A stretch of 64,000 nucleotides of DNA from Streptomyces sp. CB02366. Lineage in GTDB: Bacteria; Actinomycetota; Actinomycetes; Streptomycetales; Streptomycetaceae. A program made the position numbers and the translations under genes. The notes beneath the pieces are model-generated. The model did no database searches and was not told the DNA's origin. It worked only from the letters and a program-made list of their open reading frames with translations. Of this stretch, positions 23,652 to 32,417 are shown piece by piece. Within the stretch, counting starts at the first letter, position 1. Every line of letters begins with the position of its first letter. The DNA is taken from assembly GCF_001905905.1 (NCBI RefSeq), contig NZ_LIVT01000001.1, positions 541,952 to 605,951 of the forward strand, in the 5' to 3' direction.

Positions 23652-24953
23652 TCACCAGGGCAGGTCACGCACCTGCTGGACGCACAGCACGACGAACAGC
23701 AGGCCGGACAGGGCGAGCATCCCGTTGCTGACCCACCCGTTGCGCCACTCCCCGGGCGTCCGGGAGGAGTTGAGCAGCCAGAGCAGGGTCAGGGCGAGGA
23801 ACGGCATGAAGAACGCGCCGAGCACCCCGTAGGCGATGACCAGGCCGAAGGGCTCGTCCAGCCAGAGCAGGGCCATGGGCGGGAAGGTCAGCCACAGCAG
23901 GTAGGCGCGGAACGGCAGCGAGCGCTGCTGGCGGTCGGCGACGGCGGGGCCGGCCTTTCGCCCGGCCTCGGGCGCCGGGGCCCGGAACCGTTCCACGAAG
24001 TCGGCGAACATCAGGCTCACTCCGTGCCAGACGCCGATCAGCGACGAGAACGACGTGGCGAAGAAGCCGACCAGGAACAGTTTGGCGGTGCCCGCGCCGA
24101 AGCGGTCCTCCAGCACCTTGCCCAGGTCGATCAGCCCCCGGTCGCCGGAGGTGAGGGCGGTCTGCGAGGCGTGCAGCAGTTCGGCGCCGACGATGAGCAT
24201 CGCCACGACGAAGACGCCGGTGGTGATGTAGGCGACCCGGTTGTCGAGCCGCATCACCTTCATCCAGGAGGAGTCGCTCCACCCCTTGGCGTTGACCCAG
24301 TAACCGTACGCGGCCATGGTGATCGTGCCGCCGACGCCGCCGATCAGGCCGAGCGTGTAGAGCAGCGAGCCGTCCGGGAGGACGGGCAGCAGCCCGGCGA
24401 AGGAGGCCCCGACGTCCGGGACGACGCGGAGGGCGACGTAGACCACCACCACGAACATGATGCCGATCAGGACCGTCATGACCTTCTCGAAGACGGCGTA
24501 CCGGTTGAACCAGACGAAGACCAGCCCGATCAGGCCGGTCGTGATCGCCCAGAACTTCAGCCCGGGCCCGTCGGGGAACAGCGCCACGATGGGCAGGGCG
24601 CTGGAGGACATGGCCGTCGCCCCGTAGAGGAAGCCCCAGACGAGGACGTAGACCGCGAAGTACACGGTGGTCCAGGGGCCCAGGCTGCGCCAGCCGTCGA
24701 AGAGGGTGCGGCCGGTCGCCAGATGCCAGCGGCCGGCCGCCTCGGCGAGCGAGATCTTGACGACGCAGCCGATCACCGCCGCCCACATCAGGGTGTAGCC
24801 GAACCTGCTGCCCGCGATCAGCGTGGCGACGAGGTCGCCGGCCCCGACCCCGGTCGCCGCGACGACGATGCCGGGGCCGACATACCTCCAACCGGACTTA
24901 CGCGGTCGGGAGTCCGGCTCCCCTGTCGCTGTGGTTGCGCTTGTCTCCGCCAT
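23652..24953 (-). CDS. NRAMP-family transporter lacking the canonical metal motif
   Basis: 433 residues with about eleven membrane segments. The NRAMP fold is suggested by GPGIVVAATGVGAGDLVATLIAGSRFGYTLMWAAVIG at the N-terminus and GVGGTITMAAYGYWVNAKGW in the sixth-helix region. In true manganese/iron transporters the first helix has DPGN and the sixth M-P-H; here these are GAGD and TMAAYG. The protein therefore belongs to the divergent NRAMP-related clade and its substrate is open. It starts at MAETSATTATGEP (24953) and stands alone between two terminators. Confidence 0.78.
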   Translation of the reverse strand: MAETSATTATGEPDSRPRKSGWRYVGPGIVVAATGVGAGDLVATLIAGSRFGYTLMWAAVIGCVVKISLAEAAGRWHLATGRTLFDGWRSLGPWTTVYFAVYVLVWGFLYGATAMSSSALPIVALFPDGPGLKFWAITTGLIGLVFVWFNRYAVFEKVMTVLIGIMFVVVVYVALRVVPDVGASFAGLLPVLPDGSLLYTLGLIGGVGGTITMAAYGYWVNAKGWSDSSWMKVMRLDNRVAYITTGVFVVAMLIVGAELLHASQTALTSGDRGLIDLGKVLEDRFGAGTAKLFLVGFFATSFSSLIGVWHGVSLMFADFVERFRAPAPEAGRKAGPAVADRQQRSLPFRAYLLWLTFPPMALLWLDEPFGLVIAYGVLGAFFMPFLALTLLWLLNSSRTPGEWRNGWVSNGMLALSGLLFVVLCVQQVRDLPW

Positions 24954-25016
24954 GCCGGTCAAGGAAGCGCAATCGGCGGGGCGGCACAAGGGGGCGTGCG
25001 GGGACCGGGCGGGCCG

Positions 25017-25035
25017 GGGCCGCCTCGGGCGGCCC
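25017..25035. terminator. Hairpin downstream of gntP
   Basis: GGGCCGCC (25017-25024) pairs with GGCGGCCC (25028-25035) across three bases, about 80 bp past the gntP stop in the minus direction. Confidence 0.5.
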
Positions 25036-25114
25036 GAAATGTCGTCGGCCGACCGCTTGGTCCCCGCCGGGGCCCCCGCCCTCCGGGCGGACGGCGCTGC
25101 TTTCGGAACCCGCC

Positions 25115-26590
25115 CTAGATCACCAGGCTGAGCAGCGCCGCCACCGCGAAGCCCGCGACCGAGAGCACCGTCTCCAGGACGGTCCAGGACTTCAGGGTGT
25201 CGCGTTCGCTGATGCCGAAGTACTTCGACACCATCCAGAAGCCGCCGTCGTTGACGTGCGAGGCGAAGATCGAGCCCGCCGAGATCGCCATGATGATCAG
25301 CGCGAGGTGGGCCTGGGAGAGGTCCTGGCCCTCGACCAGCGGGACCACGATCCCGGCCGTCGTGACGATCGCGACGGTGGCCGAGCCCTGGGCGACGCGC
25401 AGGACGACCGAGATCAGCCAGGCGAGCAGGATGACGGGCAGGCCCACGTCGTTGAAGGTGTCGGCCAGCGCGTCCGCGATGCCGCTGCCCTTGAGGACCG
25501 CGCCGAAGACGCCGCCCGCGCCGACCACCAGCAGGATGTTGCCGACCGGCTTGAGCGAGGACGTGGAGACGGACTCCAGGGACGTGCGGGACCAGCCGCG
25601 CCGGACGCCCAGCAGGTAGTAGGCGAGGAACAGGGCGATCGTCAGGGCGACGAACGGGTTGCCGAAGAACTCGACGACCGAGCGGAGGGTGGAGGGGTCC
25701 AGGGCGATGGAGGAGAACGTCGCGGCGAGGATCAGGATCAGCGGGGTGCCGATGATCGCGAGGACCGTGGCGAGCGGGACCGGCTTCTCGTGCGGGGCGG
25801 CCCCGGCGGCGCGCTGTTCGGCGGCGACGGCGGCCTTGGCCTCCTCGGCGGCCTCCACCATGTCCTGCGGCACGTCGACGAAGATCCGCTTGCCGATCCA
25901 GGCGGCGTACGCCCAGGCGGCGATGACGGAGGGGATGCCGACGACGACGCCCATCAGGATGACCCAGCCGAGCGAGACGTCGAAGAGTCCGGCGGCGGCC
26001 ACCGGGCCGGGGTGGGGCGGCAGGAACGCGTGGGTCATCGACAGGCCGGCCAGCAGCGGCATCGCGTAGAGCAGGATCGACTTGCCGGAGCGCTTGGCGG
26101 CGGCGTACACGATCGGCGCGAGGACGAAGATGCCGACGTCGAAGAAGACCGGGACGCCGAAGACGAGGCCCGTCATGCCCATGGCGAGCGGGGCGCGCTT
26201 CTCGCCGAAGGCGTTCAGCAGGCGGGTGCTCAACACCTCTGCCCCGCCGGACACTTCGAGGATCGCGCCGAGCATGGTGCCGAGCCCGATGATGATCGCG
26301 ACATGGCCGAGGATGCCGCCCATGCCGGACTCGACGACCGAGACGGCGGCGGACTTCTGCACGGTGCCGAAGAGTTCGGTGACCGAGAGCCCGGCGCCGA
26401 GGCCGACGGCTATGGAGACCGCGAGCAGGGCGACGAACGGCTGGAGCCTGACCTTGATGATCAGGAAGAGGAGGAGGGCGATGCCGAGAGCGGCGACGGT
26501 CAGCAGACCGGCGGTGCCGTCGATCAGGAGGAGCAGGCCACCGGTGCGCGGTGGGGCCTCGGCCGGCAAGGGAGGGGCGGCGAGCAGCAT
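25115..26590 (-). CDS. GntP-family sugar-acid permease
   Basis: 491 residues with about twelve to fourteen membrane segments, from ATG 26590 with GGAG upstream. GntP features: SVVESGMGGILGHVAIIIGLGTMLGAILEVSGGAEVLS, FGVPVFFDVGIFVLAPIVYAAA, MTHAFLPPHPGPVAAA, and the C-terminal VVLRVAQGSATVAIVTTAGIVVP with SAGSIFASHVNDGGFWMVSKYF. These proton symporters take up gluconate and similar hydroxy acids. It follows an IclR regulator and a RidA gene and probably imports the substrate for the PfkB kinase upstream. A strong hairpin (26628-26661) separates it from the RidA gene. Confidence 0.9.
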   Translation of the reverse strand: MLLAAPPLPAEAPPRTGGLLLLIDGTAGLLTVAALGIALLLFLIIKVRLQPFVALLAVSIAVGLGAGLSVTELFGTVQKSAAVSVVESGMGGILGHVAIIIGLGTMLGAILEVSGGAEVLSTRLLNAFGEKRAPLAMGMTGLVFGVPVFFDVGIFVLAPIVYAAAKRSGKSILLYAMPLLAGLSMTHAFLPPHPGPVAAAGLFDVSLGWVILMGVVVGIPSVIAAWAYAAWIGKRIFVDVPQDMVEAAEEAKAAVAAEQRAAGAAPHEKPVPLATVLAIIGTPLILILAATFSSIALDPSTLRSVVEFFGNPFVALTIALFLAYYLLGVRRGWSRTSLESVSTSSLKPVGNILLVVGAGGVFGAVLKGSGIADALADTFNDVGLPVILLAWLISVVLRVAQGSATVAIVTTAGIVVPLVEGQDLSQAHLALIIMAISAGSIFASHVNDGGFWMVSKYFGISERDTLKSWTVLETVLSVAGFAVAALLSLVI

Positions 26591-26627
26591 GGAGTCTCCG
26601 GTGGTGCTGGAGGGCAGGGAGGAGCGC

Positions 26628-26661
26628 GGCACGGCGCCCCGGGGGAGCGGGGCGCCGTGCC
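26628..26661. terminator. Hairpin between the RidA and gntP genes
   Basis: GGCACGGCGCCCC (26628-26640) pairs perfectly with GGGGCGCCGTGCC (26649-26661). It lies upstream of gntP and downstream of the RidA gene on the same strand, so it may end most transcripts and leave gntP at lower level or on its own promoter. Confidence 0.65.
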
Positions 26662-26787
26662 GTGCGGCGGGCGGGAGGGATTACGCGGGTGGGGCAAAGC
26701 GATCCGTGGGGCGCGTCGTTCGGCGGGACGGGGCGTCCGGGGGACGGAACGTTCGGCGGGCCGGGGCGTGAGGCGGGCCGGGACGGG

Positions 26788-27198
26788 TCAGCTCAGCACC
26801 GCGAGCGCGTCGATCTCGATGAGCAGGCCCTTGGGGAGGCCGACGTAGACCGTGGTGCGGGCGGCGGGGGCCTCCTTGAGGTTCTGCTCGGCGAAGTAGG
26901 CGTTGTAGATCTCGTTCATCTCCGCGAAGTGGTCCACGTCGGTGAGGTAGACGCGCATCATCATCACGTCATCCCAGCTCGCGCCGCCCTCTTCCAGGAT
27001 CGCCTTGACGTTGGCGAAGGTCTGGAGGGTCTGCTCGCGCAGGGTGGGTCCGGCCGGCGTCGGGGCCTGCCCCTCCACGGCGGGGAGGAAGCCGACCTGG
27101 CCGGCGACCTGGAGGATGTTGCCCTTCTTCACCCCGTGCGAGAACTTCGCGGGCGGCGTGGTGTGGGTGGAGGGGGTGAGAGCGGTCTTCTCGGTCAT
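26788..27198 (-). CDS. RidA family reactive enamine/imine deaminase
   Basis: 136 residues. The family landmarks are PPAKFSHGVKKGNILQVAGQVGF, TLRQTFANVKAILEEGGASWDDVMMMRVYLTDV-like text and the C-terminal AARTTVYVGLPKGLLIEIDALAV, with the active-site Arg and Glu. RidA enzymes hydrolyse 2-aminoacrylate and related enamines released by PLP-dependent dehydratases. That suits the D-serine-dehydratase-like enzyme encoded at 29281. It starts 6 bp after the IclR regulator stop, in the same operon. Confidence 0.92.
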   Translation of the reverse strand: MTEKTALTPSTHTTPPAKFSHGVKKGNILQVAGQVGFLPAVEGQAPTPAGPTLREQTLQTFANVKAILEEGGASWDDVMMMRVYLTDVDHFAEMNEIYNAYFAEQNLKEAPAARTTVYVGLPKGLLIEIDALAVLS

Positions 27199-27204
27199 GG
27201 CTGA

Positions 27205-27963
27205 TCAGGCTTTCTTGGGTCGGGTGGTTCCGGAGTACTCCCGGCTGATGGTCTCGGCGGTGCGCCGGACCAGCGGGAGCAGGGTGAGGAGTTCCTCGGC
27301 CGTGACGACCACGTTGGGCGCGGACATCGACATGGCCGCGACGACCCGCCCGTCCGCACCGCGGATGGGGGCCCCGACGCAGTTGATGGACTCCTCGTGG
27401 CCGCCGAGGTCGGTGGCCCAGCCCTGTTCGCGGACGACGGCCAGCTCCTTGAGGAACGCGGCCGCGTTGGGCGTCGAACGGGGCGTGTACAGGGGGTAGT
27501 CGAGCTTCTCGGCGATGGCGCGCCGTTCGGGCTCGGGGAGGTCGGCCAGCAGCAGCTTGGCGACGGCGGCGACGGTGATCGCCACGGGCTTCCCGATCCG
27601 GGAGTACATCCGGACCGGGTAGCGGCTCTCGACCTTGTCGATGTAGAGGACTTCCTGCTCCTCGTACACGGCGAGGTGGACGGTGTGCCCGCACCGGTCG
27701 TTGAGGGCCACCAGGTGGGGGTGGGCGATCTCACGTACGTCGAGGTTCTCGACGGCCTCCTGCGCGAGGGCGAACAGCCGGGCGCCGAGGCGGTAGCGCT
27801 GGTCCTCCTGGCGGTAGACGAGGCCGTGCTCGTGGAGCGTACGCAGCAGGCGCAGCGCCGTGGACTTGTGGACGCCGAGCCGCTCGGCGACCTGGCCGAG
27901 GTCGGCGGGGCCCTGGGCGAGCAACGGCAGGATGCTCAGCGCCCGGTCGACGGTCTGACTCAT
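27205..27963 (-). CDS. IclR family transcriptional regulator
   Basis: 252 residues. The winged helix is at 1-65 (QTVDRALSILPLLAQGPADLGQVAERLGVHKSTALRLLRTLHEHGLV). The effector domain follows, with GHTVHLAVYEEQEVLYIDKVES, RIGKPVAITVAAVAKLLLADLP and SINCVGAPIRGADGRVVAAMSMSAP. The start overlaps the PfkB kinase stop by four bases (ATGA). It likely controls this operon and the divergent one through the TTGCA/TGCAA site at 29233-29260; the effector may be a sugar acid or D-amino-acid breakdown product. Confidence 0.92.
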   Translation of the reverse strand: MSQTVDRALSILPLLAQGPADLGQVAERLGVHKSTALRLLRTLHEHGLVYRQEDQRYRLGARLFALAQEAVENLDVREIAHPHLVALNDRCGHTVHLAVYEEQEVLYIDKVESRYPVRMYSRIGKPVAITVAAVAKLLLADLPEPERRAIAEKLDYPLYTPRSTPNAAAFLKELAVVREQGWATDLGGHEESINCVGAPIRGADGRVVAAMSMSAPNVVVTAEELLTLLPLVRRTAETISREYSGTTRPKKA

Positions 27964-29147
27964 GGTGTGCGTACCTCCTCGGGGGCCCGGTCGGCCGCGG
28001 TCCAGCCGGGGGCGAGACGAAGTCTCCCCCAGGCGTCGTCGTCGAGGGCGACGAGGCGGTCGGCGTGGTCGCGGGCGGGCGGTTCGGTGAGGTCGCCGGG
28101 GACGGTGAGGACGGCGGCGGCCATGAGGTGCCCGTGCCGGGCCCGGTCCCGTACGGGCAGCCCGCGCAGGGTGGCGGAGAGGAAGCCGGCGGCGAACGCG
28201 TCGCCCGCTCCGACGGCGGCGACGACGTCGACGCGGAGGGCGGGGACGGGGGTGACCGTGTCGCTTCCCGTGCCGGTCCCGCTTCCCGTGACAGCGCCGG
28301 TCCCGCTTCCCGTCTCCGTGCCCGTGCCGCTTCCGGCACCGCTTCCCGCGTCGCTCGCGGCCCCTGTGGCCTCTCCGGCCTCTGCGGGGCCGGGGCCGGT
28401 CCGCGAGAACACCGTCGCGCCCGCGCTCCCCCGCTTCACCACCACCACCGAGGGCTCCGGGAGCGCCGCCCGGATCGCCTCCGCGCCGACGATCCCCCAC
28501 GCCTCCTCCGCCTCGTCCTCGCCGACGAACACCAGATCGGCCCGCCGGGCCAGCTCCAGCAGTACGGACGCGTCCGCGGCGGACCCGTGCCACAGGTGCG
28601 GCCGGTGGTTCACGTCGAACGACACCAGCGGCCGGCCGGGGCGGGCGGCGGTCAGCTCCCGCAGCAGGGCGAGGCAGTCGGCGGAGAGTGCGGCCGTGAT
28701 CCCGGACAGGTGCAGGACCCGGCCGGCGAAGACGTCCGCGTGGGGCACGTTGTCCGGGGACATCGCGGACGCGGCCGAGCCCGCCCGGTAGTAGGCGACC
28801 TCGTGCGTCCCGGTCCCCCGGTCGGCGGCCGTACGGAAGTAGATGCCGGTCGGGCGGGCCGCGTCGCGGCGGACGGCGGAGGTGTCGACCCCGTAGGACG
28901 CGATCGTCTCGACGAGGTGGTCGCCGAAGCCGTCCGCGCCGACCCGGCCGACCCAGGCCGCCCGGTGCCCGGCGGCGGCGAGCGCGCAGGCCACGTTGGA
29001 CTCGGCCCCGCCGATCCCGCGCCCGAAGGAGGGCACGTCGGCGAGGCGGCCGGGCTGCGAGGGCAGGAACGTCACCATGGATTCACCGAGGCAGACGACG
29101 TCGGTGGTCGTGGCGGCGGCGGCCGTCCCTGCTGCGGGTCCGGACAC
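27960..29147 (-). CDS. PfkB-family sugar kinase (2-keto-3-deoxygluconate kinase-like) with a repeat insertion
   Basis: 395 residues from GTG 29147 with AGGAG upstream. It starts VVCLGESMVTFLPSQPGRLADVPSFGRGIGGAESNVACALAAAG, typical of KdgK/ribokinase-like enzymes, and has the GAGD box with catalytic Asp316 (AAVGAGDAFAAGFLSA). Between the lid/core and the GAGD box, about residues 256-298 are a Gly/Ser/Thr-rich insertion (GSGTGTETGSGTG...) absent from usual ~310-350 residue homologues. It phosphorylates a sugar or sugar acid using ATP. It is the first gene of the kinase-iclR-ridA-(gntP) operon. Confidence 0.85.
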   Translation of the reverse strand: MSGPAAGTAAAATTTDVVCLGESMVTFLPSQPGRLADVPSFGRGIGGAESNVACALAAAGHRAAWVGRVGADGFGDHLVETIASYGVDTSAVRRDAARPTGIYFRTAADRGTGTHEVAYYRAGSAASAMSPDNVPHADVFAGRVLHLSGITAALSADCLALLRELTAARPGRPLVSFDVNHRPHLWHGSAADASVLLELARRADLVFVGEDEAEEAWGIVGAEAIRAALPEPSVVVVKRGSAGATVFSRTGPGPAEAGEATGAASDAGSGAGSGTGTETGSGTGAVTGSGTGTGSDTVTPVPALRVDVVAAVGAGDAFAAGFLSATLRGLPVRDRARHGHLMAAAVLTVPGDLTEPPARDHADRLVALDDDAWGRLRLAPGWTAADRAPEEVRTP

Positions 29148-29232
29148 GGAAGGGCTCCTCGCTGATCGGGGTGCGGGCCGTGGTCACCATTGACCGGGCA
29201 TCGGCTCGGATGTTAGACAGCCCTGAGCGATA

Positions 29233-29260
29233 TACGCAATGGGTGTTGCATATGTTGCAA
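29233..29260. promoter_or_regulatory. Putative IclR operator between the two catabolic operons
   Basis: TTGCA (29246-29250) and TGCAA (29256-29260) form an inverted repeat, and TACGCAA (29233-29239) with TTGCATA (29246-29252) forms a second one sharing the same half. The sites lie 20-50 bp before the deaminase-like TTG start and about 90 bp from the kinase start, in an otherwise GC-rich gap. Confidence 0.6.
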
Positions 29261-29280
29261 CGAACTTCGAGGAGCTCCCC

Positions 29281-30627
29281 TTGGCAGCCGAACGCCCCAC
29301 CGGCCACACCGCCGCCCCCGCGCCTTCCGCCCCCGGCGCCTCCCCCGCGTCCCCGGTCCCCCTGGTCTCCGGCCTCGCCGACGAACGCGTCGACCACCGC
29401 TTCAAGGCCCTGCCGCCGGACGCGGAGGGCATGACGGTCGGGGCGCTGGCCGCCGAACGCCGCAACCTCTTCACCGGCGGGTTCACCACCCCCGTGCTCG
29501 CCCTCTCCGCCGAGTCGGTGGCCCACAACCTCGACCTGCTGGAGACGTACGCCGAGCGCCACGGCCTCGCGTTCGCCCCGCACGGCAAGACGTCCATGTC
29601 CCCGCAGCTCTTCGCGGACCAGTTGAAGCGCGGCGCGTGGGGCATCACGGCCGCCGTGCCGCACCAGGCGCGGGTCTACCGGGCGTACGGGATCGGCCGG
29701 ATCTTCCTCGCCAACGAGCTGGTCGACGCGGTGGCCCTGCGCTGGCTGGCCGGCGAGATGACCGCCGACCCGGCGTTCCGCTTCGTCTGCTACGTCGACT
29801 CGGTGCGCGGCGTCGAGCTGATGGAGGAGGCCCTGAGCGCGGCGGGCGCCACCCGCCCGGTCGACGTGGTCGTGGAGCTGGGCGCGGGGGAGGGCGCGCG
29901 CACCGGGGCCCGCACGGAGGCCGACTGCGCGGCGGTGGCCGACGCGGTGGCGGCGGCGGCTTCGCTGCGGCTGGTGGGCGTCGCCGGGTACGAGGGCGAG
30001 GTGCCGGACGCCGATCCCGAGCGGGTACGGGCGTGGCTGCGGCGGCTCGTCGCCCTGGCGGCCGGCTTCGACGCGGCCGGCCGGTTCGCCGGGGCGGAGG
30101 AGATCGTGGTCAGCGCGGGCGGCAGCGCCTGGTTCGACGCGGTCGCGGACGTCTTCGCCGAGATCCCCGAGCTGGGCGGCCCGGTGCTGAAACTGCTCCG
30201 CTCCGGCGCGTACGTCTCGCACGACGACGGGCACTACAAGCACCTCACCCCGTTCAACCGGGTTCCCGAGGAGGGCGCCCTGGAGCCCGCCTTCCGCCTC
30301 TGGGCGCAGGTCGTCTCGCGTCCCTCCGGCGAGCAGGCGTTCCTGAACGCGGGCAAGCGGGACGCGGCGTACGACCTGGATCTGCCCGAGGCGCAGGTGA
30401 TCCGCTCCGGCCGGGACGGCTCGGTGCGGCCGGCCACCGGGGTCACGGTCACCGGCCTCTCCGACCAGCACACCTGGGTGCGCACGGAGGAGGGGGTGGA
30501 GCTGGAGGTGGGCGACTGGGTCGGCATGGGCCTCTCGCACCCCTGCACCAGCTTCGACAAGTGGCAGCTGATCCCGCTGGTCGAGGCGGACGGCACGGTC
30601 GCCGACTACATCCGCACGTTCTTCTAG
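29281..30627 (+). CDS. D-serine dehydratase-like / D-threonine aldolase-fold PLP enzyme
   Basis: 448 residues from TTG 29281, with GAGGAG seven bases upstream; an in-frame ATG at 29239 would put the operator inside the gene. An Ala/Pro-rich N-terminus precedes a fold III PLP barrel: FTTPVLALSAESVAHNLDLLETYAERHGLAFAPHGKTSM with Lys103 as the Schiff-base lysine. The C-terminal domain has RSGAYVSHDDGHYKHLTPF and GLSHPCTSFDKW; His420 and Cys422 match the zinc-binding His-x-Cys of eukaryotic-type D-serine dehydratases. It likely deaminates a D-hydroxy-amino acid to a keto acid. It precedes the D-aminoacylase gene by 42 bp. Confidence 0.85.
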   Translation: MAAERPTGHTAAPAPSAPGASPASPVPLVSGLADERVDHRFKALPPDAEGMTVGALAAERRNLFTGGFTTPVLALSAESVAHNLDLLETYAERHGLAFAPHGKTSMSPQLFADQLKRGAWGITAAVPHQARVYRAYGIGRIFLANELVDAVALRWLAGEMTADPAFRFVCYVDSVRGVELMEEALSAAGATRPVDVVVELGAGEGARTGARTEADCAAVADAVAAAASLRLVGVAGYEGEVPDADPERVRAWLRRLVALAAGFDAAGRFAGAEEIVVSAGGSAWFDAVADVFAEIPELGGPVLKLLRSGAYVSHDDGHYKHLTPFNRVPEEGALEPAFRLWAQVVSRPSGEQAFLNAGKRDAAYDLDLPEAQVIRSGRDGSVRPATGVTVTGLSDQHTWVRTEEGVELEVGDWVGMGLSHPCTSFDKWQLIPLVEADGTVADYIRTFF

Positions 30628-30669
30628 AGCCGCCGGGCCGTACCGCTCCCGCTCCCTGAAAGGTGATCC

Positions 30670-32295
30670 ATGGACCTGGTCCTGCGTGACGCGCTCGTCG
30701 TCGACGGCACCGGCGAGCCCTCCTACCGCGCCGACGTGGCCCTCGACGGCGGCCGCATAGCCGAGATCCACCCCGAGGGCTCCCCCGGGCCCCGCCCCAC
30801 CGCCGCCCGGACCGTGGACGCGGACGGCCTCGCGCTCGCCCCCGGCTTCATCGACATGCACGCCCACAGCGACCTGGCGCTGCTGCGCGACCCGGACCAC
30901 AGCGCGAAGGCGGCGCAGGGCGTCACCCTCGAAGTCCTGGGCCAGGACGGGCTGTCGTACGCCCCGGCCGACGACCGCACGCTCGCGGAGGTACGCCGCT
31001 CCATCACCGGCTGGAACGGGGACGGCAGCGACATCGACTTCGACTGGCGTACGGTCGGCGGCTACCTGGACCGGCTCGACCGGAACTTCGGCGGCCGGGG
31101 CATCGCCGTGAACGCCGCCTACCTCATCCCGCAGGGCACGGTCCGGATGTACGCGGTGGGCTGGGACGACCGGCCCGCCACCGCCGCCGAGCTGACCCGG
31201 ATGAAGGAACTGGTGGACCAGGGCATGCGCGAGGGCGCGGTCGGCATGTCCTCGGGCCTGACCTACACCCCGGGGATGTACGCGGACGACGCCGAACTCA
31301 CCGAGTTGTGCCGGGTGGTGGCCCGCCACGGCGGCTACTACTGCCCCCACCACCGCAGTTACGGGGCCGGCGCGCTGGAGGCGTACCGGGAGATGGTGCG
31401 GCTGACGCACCACGCGGGCTGCGCGCTCCATCTCGCCCACGCCACCATGAACTTCGGCGTGAACAAGGGCCGGGCCCCGGACCTGCTCGCCCTGCTGGAC
31501 GACGCGCTGGCCGCCGGGTCCGACATCTCGCTCGACACCTACCCGTACACCCCCGGCTGCACCACGCTGGTGGCCATGCTGCCGAGTTGGGCGAGCGAGG
31601 GCGGGCCCGAGTCGGTCCTGGCCCGGCTCGGGGAGCCTTCGAGCGCGGAGCGGATCCGCCACCAGCTGGAGGTAGTGGGCTCGGACGGCTGCCACGGGGT
31701 GCCGATCGAGTGGGACACCATCGAGATCTCCGGCGTCAGCACGCCCCGCCTGGCCGAGTACGTGGGCCGTACGGTGGCGCAGTCGGCGGCGCTGCGGGGC
31801 GAGGAGCCCTGGACGACCGCCCGGCGGCTGCTCAGCGAGGACCGGCTGGGGACGACGATCCTCCAGCACGTGGGCCACGAGGAGAACGTCCGGCAGATCA
31901 TGCGCCACCCGGTGCACACCGGCGGCAGCGACGGCATCCTCCAGGGCGACAAGCCGCACCCGCGCGCGTACGGCACCTTCCCACAGTATCTGGGCCGGTA
32001 CGTCCGGGAGTTGGGCATCCTCTCGCTGGAGGAGTGCGTGGCCCACCTGACCTCGCGCCCGGCCGCCCGGCTCCGGCTCGCGGACCGGGGACTGGTGCGC
32101 GAGGGGTACCGCGCGGACCTGGTGCTGTTCGACCCGGAGACGGTGGCGGCGGGCTCCACGTTCGCGGAGCCGCGCACCCTGCCGGTGGGCATCCCGCACG
32201 TCCTGATCGACGGCCGCTTCGTCATCGAGGACGGCAGGCGGACCCCGGTGCTGGCGGGCCGGGCGATCCGCGGTGCGGGGGCGGAGGCCGCCTGA
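30670..32295 (+). CDS. N-acyl-D-amino-acid deacylase (amidohydrolase)
   Basis: 541 residues, the usual length of D-aminoacylases. GFIDMHAHSDLALLRDP gives the HxH metal pair (His64, His66). Further landmarks are VTLEVLGQDGLSYAP, VGMSSGLTYTPGMYAD, YYCPHHRSYGAGALEAYREM, LHLAHATMNFG and HTGGSDGILQGDKPHPRAYGTFPQYLGRYVRE, the family's signature end. It removes acyl groups from N-acyl-D-amino acids. GAAAGG precedes the ATG. With the dehydratase-like enzyme before it, it supplies free D-amino acids for deamination. Confidence 0.92.
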   Translation: MDLVLRDALVVDGTGEPSYRADVALDGGRIAEIHPEGSPGPRPTAARTVDADGLALAPGFIDMHAHSDLALLRDPDHSAKAAQGVTLEVLGQDGLSYAPADDRTLAEVRRSITGWNGDGSDIDFDWRTVGGYLDRLDRNFGGRGIAVNAAYLIPQGTVRMYAVGWDDRPATAAELTRMKELVDQGMREGAVGMSSGLTYTPGMYADDAELTELCRVVARHGGYYCPHHRSYGAGALEAYREMVRLTHHAGCALHLAHATMNFGVNKGRAPDLLALLDDALAAGSDISLDTYPYTPGCTTLVAMLPSWASEGGPESVLARLGEPSSAERIRHQLEVVGSDGCHGVPIEWDTIEISGVSTPRLAEYVGRTVAQSAALRGEEPWTTARRLLSEDRLGTTILQHVGHEENVRQIMRHPVHTGGSDGILQGDKPHPRAYGTFPQYLGRYVRELGILSLEECVAHLTSRPAARLRLADRGLVREGYRADLVLFDPETVAAGSTFAEPRTLPVGIPHVLIDGRFVIEDGRRTPVLAGRAIRGAGAEAA

Positions 32296-32417
32296 GGGCA
32301 GGGGACGGGGCGCCGGCCGCGCACGGGACCGCCGGGCGCCCCGCGGCCGCCCGGCCGTGAGGCGCCCGGCACGCGTCCGGCACGCATCCAGCCGCGGGAC
32401 GTCCGGCCGCGGCCCGG

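Noticed and set aside
29083..32199. A 1038-codon minus-strand open frame opposite the dehydratase-like and deacylase genes
   Set aside because: His/Arg/Val-rich antisense text with no domain, while the plus strand carries two clear enzymes.
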